Positions 32,679 through 40,547 of a DNA stretch of 46,722 nt are shown here, one piece after another (the stretch's first letter is position 1; the number at the start of each line of letters is the position of its first letter). This stretch comes from Acidobacteria bacterium 13_1_20CM_3_53_8. GTDB taxonomy: Bacteria > Acidobacteriota > Blastocatellia > Pyrinomonadales > Pyrinomonadaceae. Under the pieces are notes generated by a model that was not told the origin of the DNA, did not search any database, and saw only the letters and a list, made by a program, of their open reading frames with translations. Both the position numbers and the translations under genes were made by a program. The stretch lies in the NCBI GenBank assembly GCA_001920415.1, contig MNJR01000093.1, forward strand, positions 44,479-91,200, read 5' to 3'.

Positions 32679-35537
32679 ATGGTCGCATCTTCCGAGCAAT
32701 ACAGTATGAATAAAAGGCTAAGGCTGCGGCTCATCCTGGTCTCTCTCTTCTACGCCCTGATGTTCACCTACGCGGGCGTGAACGCCTATCAGATTTTCAA
32801 GTTGACGCGCAGCGATCCGGGATGGGCGGCCAGACGTGCGGGCACTCGCGTGCGTATCAGTCGCGTGACGCCCGGCGGTTCCGCGTCTGCACTTCACACT
32901 GGCGACGATGTCATCTCAGTTAACGGCCAGCCAGATGAGCATGCGTCGCTAGCCTCCACATACAGCCTCAACCCAGGAGAACCCTACACGATGGTCGTCG
33001 AGCGAGACGGGCAGAGGCTTGAATTTAATTTTCGGACTGTGACCGTTTCCCTCAGCCTCTGGCTCATCCTGCTCACGCTGGCCGCGTTTCTCCCCGCAAT
33101 ATTTCTTTCGACCGGGCTGACGGTCTTCCTGCTCAAGCCTTTTAATAAGCAGGCGTTGCTGCTTGCTCTCACGTTCGGCCTATTCGTTCCGCCAATGGCC
33201 TATCACTGGTTCAATGGCTTGCCCGCGCTATTGGCCGCAGTGTTGTACGTCGGGCCACTCGTCACGCCGCTCGCGTTCTTTCTAATACTCCATTTCTTCC
33301 TGATTTTCCCGGAGCCTTCGCCCGTCTTGCGCCGTTTCCCGCGACTTGAGTGGTCTCTTTATCTGCCATATTTTCTGCTGATTCTGCCTAGTGACTTAGC
33401 GGGCGCGCTGCCCCGTGGAATAGCGGAGAGGTACGCTCAGATTGATAATTTGGGATGGCTTGTAATCAACCTGAACTTCGCTTTCGCATTCCTCTCGCTG
33501 ATAGTCAATTATCGTCGAGCTAACAAAGTAGCAAAGCGAAAGATGCGCGTAGTTGTCGCAGGCATGATCGCTGGAATGCTGCCCGGCATCATAGTCTTTT
33601 TCACTTTGCCTTGGTTTGACTTCTCCAGAATTAGTCCAACGGTTGGTGAATGGCTCCCTGTTGTTGCGGCATTGGCGTTCTCGCTCATGCCGCTCTCGTT
33701 CGCCTACGCCATAGTCCGCCATCAGGTGATTCCCGTCAGCCTGATGATTCGCCGCAGCGTTCAATACCTGCTTGCTAAAAACGCGCTGCGCATACTTCTC
33801 GCTCTGCCAGCCATCGGCATCATTCTTACAATCTACTCGAACCCGAACCGCACGCTCTCTGAAATAATCTTTCATAACTCGCTCTACTTCTACCTGCTCG
33901 TCATCGCAGCAGCCGCCGTCGGCTTGCGTTACAGAAAGAAGTTGACCATATGGATTGATCGAAAATTTTTCCGCGAGCATTACGACCGGGACAAAATCCT
34001 GCGCGACCTTGTTGACGAAGTGAAGAGGGCGGATTCTATTTCAGAGATGTCCAGACGAGTGAGCGAGCAGGTTGAGCGCTCGCTGCATCCTGAGCACCTT
34101 TATCTATTCTATCGCGAAGAAGAACGACCCGAATTCTCGCTTGGCTATTCGTCTGGTGGTTCTACGCAGCGGTTGAGCATCCCTGAAGAGTTCCGCCTGC
34201 TTCGCTTCATGGAGGATCAGGGCGGGGCGCTGGATTTTCCTTTTCCCCAAAAAAACAATTTGCCGCAGGGCGAGAAGGAATGGCTCGCACGTCTGGGAAC
34301 GAATCTAATTGTGCCTATGACGGGCACGGACAATCGCCTTGCGGGACTCTTTCTTCTTGGGCCAAAAAAATCGGAAGTGCCTTACACTGCAAATGACCGC
34401 GAGCTATTGGAAACGCTCGCAGACCAGATAGCAATCGTTTACGAGAACGTGCGTTTGAAAGAGCGTGTTGACCGCGAGCGTAAAGTGCGGTACGAAGTTT
34501 TGACGCGAATCGAGAAACAGAATATTTCTCTTCTGAAAGAGTGCCCCACATGCGGCGCTTGCTTTGACGGCCCCGTTCAAACTTGCCCGAACGACCGAAG
34601 CGAATTAACTTTGACTCTTCCCGTAGAGAGAACTATAGAAGGTCGTTACAGGCTAGACCGTCTTCTTGGACGTGGCGGCATGGGCGCTGTTTACGAAGCT
34701 ATGGATTTGAGATTAAGCCGCCGTGTCGCAATCAAGATTCTTACAGGCAGCATGTTTGGCAACCGCGACGCGCTTCGCAGATTCGAGCGTGAAGCTCAGG
34801 CGAGCGCTCGCTTGAGTCACAGGAACATCATAACGGTTTACGATTACGGCGTGCTCTCTACAGAAGGCGCTTATCTTGTGATGGAGCTTGTGCGAGGCCA
34901 GACATTGAGCGCCGCGATTAAAAGAGGCGGGCAAATTCCCAAAAACGTGGCCGCAGATTTGTTCGACCAGATTCTTGAAGACGTGAAGGCCGCGCACCAG
35001 GCCAGCATAGTGCACCGCGACCTGAAGCCCGAAAATATTTTCATCACGCAGGATGACGATGGCCGCCTGCACGTCAAGATTCTTGATTTCGGTCTGGCAA
35101 AGATTACGCAGCCGGAGGTCGTCGGCACGAGCGACGGACTCGCGCCCGTGACCACGCCCGGAACTATCATGGGCACGTTCGGCTACATGTCGCCTGAGCA
35201 GTTGACGGGCGCGCACGTTGACCATGGTGCGGACATCTTTTCGCTCGGCGTGATTGTCGTCGAAGCTCTGACCGGGCAGCGACCCTTCACAGGCAGAACC
35301 TATCACGAACTTTTGTCCAATATTCTACAGAGCGAATTTCACATTCGCGGCTCTTCGCCTGAAATTCGGCAACTCGATGAAGTTCTCCAAAAATGTCTGG
35401 CGAAGGAGCGCGAGCGCCGTTATTCCTCCGCCGTAGAGATGCAGAAAGATTTAATTCCCGCGATTCGCCGATGCCCCACGCTCTCATCTCACGAACCGAC
35501 CAATCCCGAAGCGGAGACATTCATCTTCGAGAGTTAA
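32679..35537 (+). CDS. Membrane sensor Ser/Thr protein kinase: PDZ, multi-span, GAF, zinc-ribbon, kinase
   Basis: In this 952-residue protein the kinase is last. A first span (about 16-35) leads to a PDZ-like domain outside the membrane (about 48-120, RVTPGGSASALHTGDDVISV). About eight further spans follow (125-415), then a GAF-like domain (about 440-595), a Cys4 zinc knuckle (CPTC...CPND, 622-640) and a full Hanks-type kinase (657-930). Key residues are GRGGMGAVYE, Lys686, HRDLKPEN with Asp781, DFG 803-805 and GTFGYMSPEQ. All catalytic residues are present. Most bacterial PknB kinases have the reverse order, with kinase first and outer sensor last. It lies between the OYE and kynureninase genes, but no link to catabolism is shown. 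Confidence 0.9.
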   Translation: MVASSEQYSMNKRLRLRLILVSLFYALMFTYAGVNAYQIFKLTRSDPGWAARRAGTRVRISRVTPGGSASALHTGDDVISVNGQPDEHASLASTYSLNPGEPYTMVVERDGQRLEFNFRTVTVSLSLWLILLTLAAFLPAIFLSTGLTVFLLKPFNKQALLLALTFGLFVPPMAYHWFNGLPALLAAVLYVGPLVTPLAFFLILHFFLIFPEPSPVLRRFPRLEWSLYLPYFLLILPSDLAGALPRGIAERYAQIDNLGWLVINLNFAFAFLSLIVNYRRANKVAKRKMRVVVAGMIAGMLPGIIVFFTLPWFDFSRISPTVGEWLPVVAALAFSLMPLSFAYAIVRHQVIPVSLMIRRSVQYLLAKNALRILLALPAIGIILTIYSNPNRTLSEIIFHNSLYFYLLVIAAAAVGLRYRKKLTIWIDRKFFREHYDRDKILRDLVDEVKRADSISEMSRRVSEQVERSLHPEHLYLFYREEERPEFSLGYSSGGSTQRLSIPEEFRLLRFMEDQGGALDFPFPQKNNLPQGEKEWLARLGTNLIVPMTGTDNRLAGLFLLGPKKSEVPYTANDRELLETLADQIAIVYENVRLKERVDRERKVRYEVLTRIEKQNISLLKECPTCGACFDGPVQTCPNDRSELTLTLPVERTIEGRYRLDRLLGRGGMGAVYEAMDLRLSRRVAIKILTGSMFGNRDALRRFEREAQASARLSHRNIITVYDYGVLSTEGAYLVMELVRGQTLSAAIKRGGQIPKNVAADLFDQILEDVKAAHQASIVHRDLKPENIFITQDDDGRLHVKILDFGLAKITQPEVVGTSDGLAPVTTPGTIMGTFGYMSPEQLTGAHVDHGADIFSLGVIVVEALTGQRPFTGRTYHELLSNILQSEFHIRGSSPEIRQLDEVLQKCLAKERERRYSSAVEMQKDLIPAIRRCPTLSSHEPTNPEAETFIFES

Positions 35538-35551
35538 CAGTTAAAAGTGGA

Positions 35552-35662
35552 AGCGGGGGCAAGCCCACCTTCCAGACCTATGAGATTAAGGGGCTTGAGT
35601 TTTCGGTCCTAACTGCTCAACTCTATTCATCTCATGGTCAGGAAGGCGGGCTTGCCCCCGCT
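35552..35662. repeat. AGCGGGGGCAAGCCCGCCTT hairpin
   Basis: The arm 35552-35586 pairs with 35629-35662 with a few mismatches and one offset. It is GC-rich at the base, unlike the AT-rich word hairpins. It lies between the kinase stop and the kynureninase gene and may terminate the kinase transcript. Confidence 0.75.
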
Positions 35663-35748
35663 CTTTTGTTATGCAGATGGACGAAGCCCGCGCATATGAA
35701 TATACTGCTTTTGAAAAGTAGCTTACATATTGTTCGGAGGAGCGGTTT

Positions 35749-36939
35749 TTGGCGGACGACCTTCTAAAGTGGCGCAACCACTTTCCTATCTTGGAGAAGA
35801 CTGTGTATCTGATCTCGCACAGTCTGGGCGCAATGCCGCGCGAGACTTACGAGAGCTTGCACGAGTACGCAGAGGCTTGGGCGACGCGCGGCGTGCGCGC
35901 ATGGGCAGAAGGCTGGTGGGACATGCCCGTGACTCTGGGCGACGAAGTAGCGCGCATCATAGGCGCAAGCCCCCAGACGGTCGTCATGCACCAGAACGTT
36001 TCTATCTGCCAGTCGCTCATACTCTCCTGCTTCGACCCAACTCCGAAGAGAAACAAGATAGTTTATTCGGAACTGAACTTCCCTTCTGTGATGTATGTGT
36101 ATGAAGCTCACGCGCGCGAAGGAAGATTCCGCATAGAGACTGTAAAGTCGGATGACCGTATGACCGTTCCGCTCGAACGAATGCTCGCAGCGATTGACGA
36201 AGAGACGCTGATTGTTCCCATCTCGCACGTGCTATTTAAGAGCGCATTTTTGCAGGACGTTCGGGCGATTACAGAAAGAGCGCATGAGGTCGGCGCGCAT
36301 GTCGTGCTTGATACTTATCAGTCGGCGGGCACAGTTCCATTTAGCGTCAAAGATTTGAATGTTGATTTCGCAACGGGCGGCTCAGTGAAATGGCTGTGCG
36401 GAGGCCCCGGCGCTGGCTATCTTTACGTGCGGCCTGACCTGCAAACGAAATTGGAGCCGAAGACTACTGGCTGGATGGCTCACGAATCGCCTTTCGCTTT
36501 TGAAGGCGGCGCGATTCGTTACGCGCCGAACGTCGCACGTTTCTTGCACGGCTCGCCCGCAATCCCTGCGCTTTACGCAGCGCGCGCGGGCTACCGCATC
36601 ATCAATGAAATCGGAGTGCCAGCCATACGCGAGAAGAACATGCGTCAAACGCAGCTTCTCATAGAGATGGCGGAAGAAGCCGGGTTCAGAGTGAGCAGCC
36701 CGCGCGATCCTGTGAGGCGCGGCGGCACAATAACAGTCGCAATCGATCACGCTGCGGCTGTTACCAAAGAACTAATCCGCCGCGAATTCATAGTTGACTA
36801 TCGCCCCGGCGCAGGCGTGCGCATCTCGCCGCACTTCTACACAAAGGACGAAGAACTCGAACTCATCATAAAAGAGATGCGCAAGATAATTGACACACGC
36901 GCCTACGCCGAGCACGAAGCTGCGGGAGCAGCGTTTTAA
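35749..36939 (+). CDS. kynU: Kynureninase-like PLP enzyme (class V fold)
   Basis: I accept the TTG at 35749 because GGAGGAG lies 6-7 nt upstream at 35736-35742. This gives 396 residues. The PLP site is clear: Asp188 in VVLDTYQSAGTVPF and Lys214 in GGSVKWLCGGPGAGYLYVRP, the SxKWxxGGPG form typical of kynureninases. C-terminal motifs RGGTITV and VDYRPGAGVRISPHFY agree. It would cleave kynurenine to anthranilate and alanine. The next gene is tryptophan 2,3-dioxygenase and then an aryl-CoA ligase, which supports this over a cysteine desulfurase role. Formamidase (KynB), the step between, is not present here. Confidence 0.85.
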   Translation: MADDLLKWRNHFPILEKTVYLISHSLGAMPRETYESLHEYAEAWATRGVRAWAEGWWDMPVTLGDEVARIIGASPQTVVMHQNVSICQSLILSCFDPTPKRNKIVYSELNFPSVMYVYEAHAREGRFRIETVKSDDRMTVPLERMLAAIDEETLIVPISHVLFKSAFLQDVRAITERAHEVGAHVVLDTYQSAGTVPFSVKDLNVDFATGGSVKWLCGGPGAGYLYVRPDLQTKLEPKTTGWMAHESPFAFEGGAIRYAPNVARFLHGSPAIPALYAARAGYRIINEIGVPAIREKNMRQTQLLIEMAEEAGFRVSSPRDPVRRGGTITVAIDHAAAVTKELIRREFIVDYRPGAGVRISPHFYTKDEELELIIKEMRKIIDTRAYAEHEAAGAAF

Positions 36940-36942
36940 GAT

Positions 36943-37068
36943 AAGTCTGGAGCCCGGTTATTTTCGATTTTAGATTTTGGATTTTCGATTGGAAGAAGCG
37001 GAAAAGCTCTTTAATCGAAAATCGCAAATCTAAAATCGAAAATCAATCTGACTCCAGACTCCAGACTT
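36943..37068. repeat. TTTTCGATTTTAGATT-word hairpin (family B) with AAGTCTGGAG ends
   Basis: AAGTCTGGAG (36943-36952) pairs with CTCCAGACTT at 37059-37068. Inside, TTTTCGATTTTAGATTTTGG words pair with AATCGAAAATCGCAAATC words from 37013. It starts just after the kynureninase stop and ends 3 nt before the dioxygenase ATG. Confidence 0.82.
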
Positions 37069-37071
37069 TTT

Positions 37072-37929
37072 ATGAAAGATTACGGAACCAATCCACCGCT
37101 CTCATATAACAAATACCTGCGCGTGCCGGATTTGATTAACTTGCAGGATTGCTTGTCCGACCCTGCGCATCATGACGAACTATTGTTCATAACGATTCAC
37201 CAGACTTATGAATTGTGGTTCAAGCAGATTCTTCACGAGGTTGATGCTGCAATCGTTCACATGAACGAAGACCGTGCGATTCGTGCTTCGCGTGCGCTTG
37301 CTCGTGTGGTCGAAATTGAAAAGGTTCTGATCGCGCAGATTCACATTCTTGAAACGATGACGCCTATAAGTTTTCTGGCTTTTCGTGACGAACTGAACCC
37401 TGCGAGCGGTTTTCAGTCAATGCAGTTCCGAGAAATTGAGTTCTCTTCAGGTCTGAAATCGAAAAACATCCTGCATGAATTTCAAAATGATGAGTTTGCG
37501 CAAGCGCGATTACGTGCCCGTCTTGATGGCCCAACACTTGGCGAAGCTTTTTATGTTCTACTCAGTCGGCGCGGCTTCGATGCGCCCGCCGATTGCGCCA
37601 CACTTGATGAAGAAGAGCGCCGAAAACTTTACGGCAAGCGCACGCGCGCCATCCTGGAAGTTCTCACACACTTCGAGGAACGCTTTGAAGAATTCCAGCT
37701 TGCGGAAAAGATGATTGAGCACGATGAATATTTCTCGCTCTGGCGCTCTCATCACGTGAAGATGGTTGAACGCATGGTCGGCTCAAAGCGCGGCACGGGC
37801 GGCTCGGAAGGTGTAGGCTATCTTCGCACCACGCTCGACAAAAAATTCTTTCCCGAATTGTGGGAAGCACGCACCTACTTGGACATACGTCACGGCGAGG
37901 CGGGCTGTCCTTTCACAGGCCATGAATGA
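37072..37929 (+). CDS. kynA: Tryptophan 2,3-dioxygenase
   Basis: The 285-residue protein matches the bacterial heme dioxygenase family closely. Motifs are FITIHQTYELWFKQILHEVD with the distal His43, ASGFQSMQFREIE, and the proximal heme ligand His228 in WRSHHVKMVERMVGSKRGTG followed by GSEGVGYL. It oxidises tryptophan to N-formylkynurenine with O2. The stop TGA overlaps the next ATG (ATGA, 37926-37929), so it is translationally coupled to the aryl-CoA ligase. This ties tryptophan breakdown to CoA activation of an aromatic acid, most simply anthranilate. Confidence 0.96.
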   Translation: MKDYGTNPPLSYNKYLRVPDLINLQDCLSDPAHHDELLFITIHQTYELWFKQILHEVDAAIVHMNEDRAIRASRALARVVEIEKVLIAQIHILETMTPISFLAFRDELNPASGFQSMQFREIEFSSGLKSKNILHEFQNDEFAQARLRARLDGPTLGEAFYVLLSRRGFDAPADCATLDEEERRKLYGKRTRAILEVLTHFEERFEEFQLAEKMIEHDEYFSLWRSHHVKMVERMVGSKRGTGGSEGVGYLRTTLDKKFFPELWEARTYLDIRHGEAGCPFTGHE

Positions 37930-39479
37930 AGATTGAGTTCCCTGAAAAATTTAATATGAGCGACTATTTCCTCTATCACAACGTGGAGGAAGGGCGCGAG
38001 ACGAAGACCTGTCTCTATTACAACGACGAACGGTACACGTATGCCGAAGCTGTGCGTATGTCCAATCGCGCGGGGAACGCTCTGCGCGAGGCTGGCGCAA
38101 GGGTAGAAGACCGCGTGCTGATTGTGCTGCCGGATTGTCCGCAGTTCGTGTGGACATGGTTTGGCGCGAGCCGCATAGGCGCAGTCATCACAATGGTCAA
38201 CCCGCTGCTTCCAGCCGACGATTACAAATATTATCTCGAATACACAAGGGCGCGCGTAGCGGTCATTCACGAATCGGTTCTTAAAAATTTCGCTGAAGCC
38301 GCAGAAGATGCAAGATACCTTCGCAATGTTCTGGTGGTAGGCCGAGAGTGCGGAGGCTTTTACTCTTTCGATAAAGTTCTCTCTGTAATGCACGAGTGGT
38401 TGACGCCCGCAGACACGCATCGTGACGATATAGCCATCTGGCTCTTCACCTCCGGCTCTACGGGTCATCCGAAGGGCGCAGTGCATTTGCAGCACGACCT
38501 TCCCTACAACACTGAGGCTTATGCGAAGCGAGTTCTGGGGATGAACGAGAACGATTTGACAGTTTCTGTGCCGAAACTCTTCTTCGGTTACGCTACGGGC
38601 ACGAACCTGCTCTTCCCTTTCGCCGTTGGCGGCGCGACGGCGCTATTTAGCGAGCGCTCTACGCCTGAAAAAATTTTTGAAGTCATAGAAAAATTTCGTC
38701 CGACTGTGTTGACCAGCGTGCCTACGATGATAAATGCTATGTTGAATACGGAAGCAGCGAGCGCTTCGAGTTTATCCAGCTTGCGCTTCTGTCTTTCGGC
38801 TGGCGAGGCTCTGCCCGTAGAGCTTTACGAACGATGGGTGAAGACTTTCGATGTAGAAATCCTGGACGGCATAGGTTCGGCTGAGATGTTTCATATCTAC
38901 ATCACGAACCGTTTGGGCGATGTGAAGCCCGGAAGTTTGGGAAAAATCGTTGATGGTTATGAAGCCGTGGTCGTTGACGCTGATGGCAAAGAAGTTCCTG
39001 CGGGCGAGATGGGGACGCTGAAAGTTAAGGGCGACTCGGCTGCGCTCTGCTACTGGAACGCGCACGAAAAATCTAAAGAGACTTTCGCGGGCGACTGGTG
39101 CACTACAGGCGATCAATTCCACGTGGACGCGGACGGCTATTACTGGTATCACGGGCGCACGGACGACATGCTCAAAGTTTCTGGCATCTACGTTGCGCCC
39201 GCAGAGATTGAGAATTGCCTGCTGCAACATGAAGCCATTTTGGAAGCTGCGGTCGTAGGCCACTACGAGGGCGACGGTCTAACAAAACCAAAAGCTTTTA
39301 TAGTCGTGCGCGATCAATTCACGCCCGATGATGAGTTGGCTCAGGAGATTAAAGAGTTCGTCAAAACAAGAATCGCCCTCTACAAATACCCGCGCTGGAT
39401 CGAGTTCGTTTCTTCGCTGCCGAAGAACGACCGGGGAAAGATAGATAGAAAAGCACTAAAGGTAAAAAGGCAAAAGTAA
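37926..39479 (+). CDS. Benzoate/2-aminobenzoate-CoA ligase family protein
   Basis: The 517-residue ANL-superfamily ligase has the P-loop IWLFTSGSTGHPKGAVHLQH (171-190), LDGIGSAEMFHIYITNRLGD as the A5 region, the hinge YYWYHGRTDDMLKVSGIYVA, and the C-terminal catalytic Lys in LPKNDRGKIDRKALK. Length and motifs fit benzoate-CoA ligases, which include anthranilate-activating members. It activates an aromatic acid with ATP and CoA. The 4-nt overlap with tryptophan dioxygenase and the nearby kynureninase favour anthranilate. The boxCB genes show benzoyl-CoA is also used, so it may serve both. The final residues KVKRQK and the stop are encoded by a hairpin arm. Confidence 0.88.
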   Translation: MKIEFPEKFNMSDYFLYHNVEEGRETKTCLYYNDERYTYAEAVRMSNRAGNALREAGARVEDRVLIVLPDCPQFVWTWFGASRIGAVITMVNPLLPADDYKYYLEYTRARVAVIHESVLKNFAEAAEDARYLRNVLVVGRECGGFYSFDKVLSVMHEWLTPADTHRDDIAIWLFTSGSTGHPKGAVHLQHDLPYNTEAYAKRVLGMNENDLTVSVPKLFFGYATGTNLLFPFAVGGATALFSERSTPEKIFEVIEKFRPTVLTSVPTMINAMLNTEAASASSLSSLRFCLSAGEALPVELYERWVKTFDVEILDGIGSAEMFHIYITNRLGDVKPGSLGKIVDGYEAVVVDADGKEVPAGEMGTLKVKGDSAALCYWNAHEKSKETFAGDWCTTGDQFHVDADGYYWYHGRTDDMLKVSGIYVAPAEIENCLLQHEAILEAAVVGHYEGDGLTKPKAFIVVRDQFTPDDELAQEIKEFVKTRIALYKYPRWIEFVSSLPKNDRGKIDRKALKVKRQK

Positions 39480-39573
39480 AAAGGTAAAAGGGATAAGGAC
39501 TAAAGCATTTAATTAAAAATTTAAAATTGGTTTCAGCTTCACTTTTACCTTTTGCCTTTTTACTTTTGCCTTT
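39458..39573. repeat. AAAAGGCAAAAGTAAAAAGG-word hairpin (family C) covering a stop codon
   Basis: The left arm 39458-39492 includes the last codons and TAA of the ligase. The right arm 39541-39573 consists of complementary ACTTTTACC and TTTTGCC words and ends 6 nt before the thioesterase ATG. Confidence 0.8.
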
Positions 39574-39579
39574 ATTCTT

Positions 39580-39993
39580 ATGCCCTTTTCCACACGCATC
39601 ACCGTGCGCTTCGGCGACGCAGACCCGGCTGGGTTGGTTTACTATCCTGTCATCTTTCATTACCTGCACGTCGCAATGGAAGAATTTTTCGCGGCGCGTT
39701 GCGGAATTGCTTACCAGAAGATGATTGAAGAAGAGCGGCTGGGGTTTCCTACGGTGAATGTGAAGATGGAATTTTTCGCGCCTCTTGTTTACGGCGACGA
39801 GGCCGAGATAGAGCTTTACGTTTCGAGCGTAGGCATGAGTTCCGCAGTCTTCGAGTACAGTGTGCGCCGCGCGAGCGATTTGAAGCTATGCGCGCGTGCT
39901 ACGTATGTGCAGGTGGCTATGAACCTGTACGAGCGGCGCGCAGTGACCATTCCAGACAAATACCGCGACGCCTTCGCGCGTAGCGCGGAATAA
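39580..39993 (+). CDS. 4-hydroxybenzoyl-CoA-thioesterase-family hotdog thioesterase
   Basis: The 137-residue hotdog-fold protein opens TRITVRFGDADPAGLVYYPV. Asp15 aligns with the catalytic Asp of Pseudomonas 4-hydroxybenzoyl-CoA thioesterase (GDxDPAGxVxYP). It would hydrolyse aryl- or acyl-CoA esters. In a cluster that makes anthraniloyl- and benzoyl-CoA, the likely role is a safety valve that frees CoA when a non-metabolisable aromatic thioester accumulates. It is last in the kynureninase, dioxygenase, ligase, thioesterase set. About 550 nt without a gene follows, so it probably ends the operon. Confidence 0.9.
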   Translation: MPFSTRITVRFGDADPAGLVYYPVIFHYLHVAMEEFFAARCGIAYQKMIEEERLGFPTVNVKMEFFAPLVYGDEAEIELYVSSVGMSSAVFEYSVRRASDLKLCARATYVQVAMNLYERRAVTIPDKYRDAFARSAE

Positions 39994-40117
39994 AAGCCCA
40001 CGTGCGTGTCGTCTGAGATACACACCTGAGACTGCCGTGTGTCCATTACTGTGAACACATGACACACTTTGAAAGCCCGCATACGAATCCAGATTACAGC
40101 CCGCCGTGACGGGAAGT

Positions 40118-40225
40118 AATGCGCCGGGCGAACCATTGCACCCCTCAAAAGCTCTGATTTTTTAATGTTTCCGCCTGGCGTTTTGCCGATGACTCTATCT
40201 TTTGCCACAGTTCGCCCGGCGCATT
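40118..40225. repeat. AATGCGCCGGGCGAAC inverted repeat
   Basis: AATGCGCCGGGCGAAC at 40118-40133 is repeated inverted without mismatch at 40210-40225, with a 76-nt interior. It resembles termini of a small non-coding element and lies between the thioesterase and histidine kinase genes. Confidence 0.75.
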
Positions 40226-40332
40226 CTCCCTAAAATGTTTTCCAGCACGTTACTTGCTTGAAAGTAGCGGTTCAGTTTGAAATTGAAGAGCAGTAACATG
40301 TTGGCTTTAATTCTCAAACTGACTTACTATCC

Positions 40333-40363
40333 TTGAAATGCATAATGCATTGAAATATATAAT
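40333..40363 (+). promoter_or_regulatory. Candidate promoter with ATGCAT palindrome upstream of the histidine kinase
   Basis: TTGAAA (40333-40338) and TATAAT (40358-40363) are 19 nt apart. Between them ATGCATAATGCAT is a two-arm palindrome placed as a repressor or activator site. A further AATGCG half-site follows the -10. It lies about 185 nt before the sensor kinase start and is the best promoter seen in this gap. Confidence 0.45.
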
Positions 40364-40547
40364 GCGTTTCTGACATAAGGTATAAGATCATAGCTACTAA
40401 TCGCTGGTGATAGTGATTCAACCGTCGCTCAATAAGTAACTCGGAATAACTCGCCAGAAGTGATAGCTTGTAGGCCGCATTTTTCTCGATTTCGAATCAG
40501 GGTTAGTCTCAGGTACGCCCGGAGACCGTTGGGACGAGAATTCTCTG

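Larger units (their letters stand above)
39994..40547. other. Gene-free 554-nt gap between the aromatic cluster and the two-component genes
   Basis: No credible coding sequence was found. It holds a 16-bp perfect inverted repeat (listed separately) and a TTGAAA/TATAAT promoter candidate with an ATGCAT palindrome. The remainder, about 40230-40330 and 40365-40545, shows nothing I can name. The long leader before the histidine kinase may contain further control sites. Confidence 0.6.
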
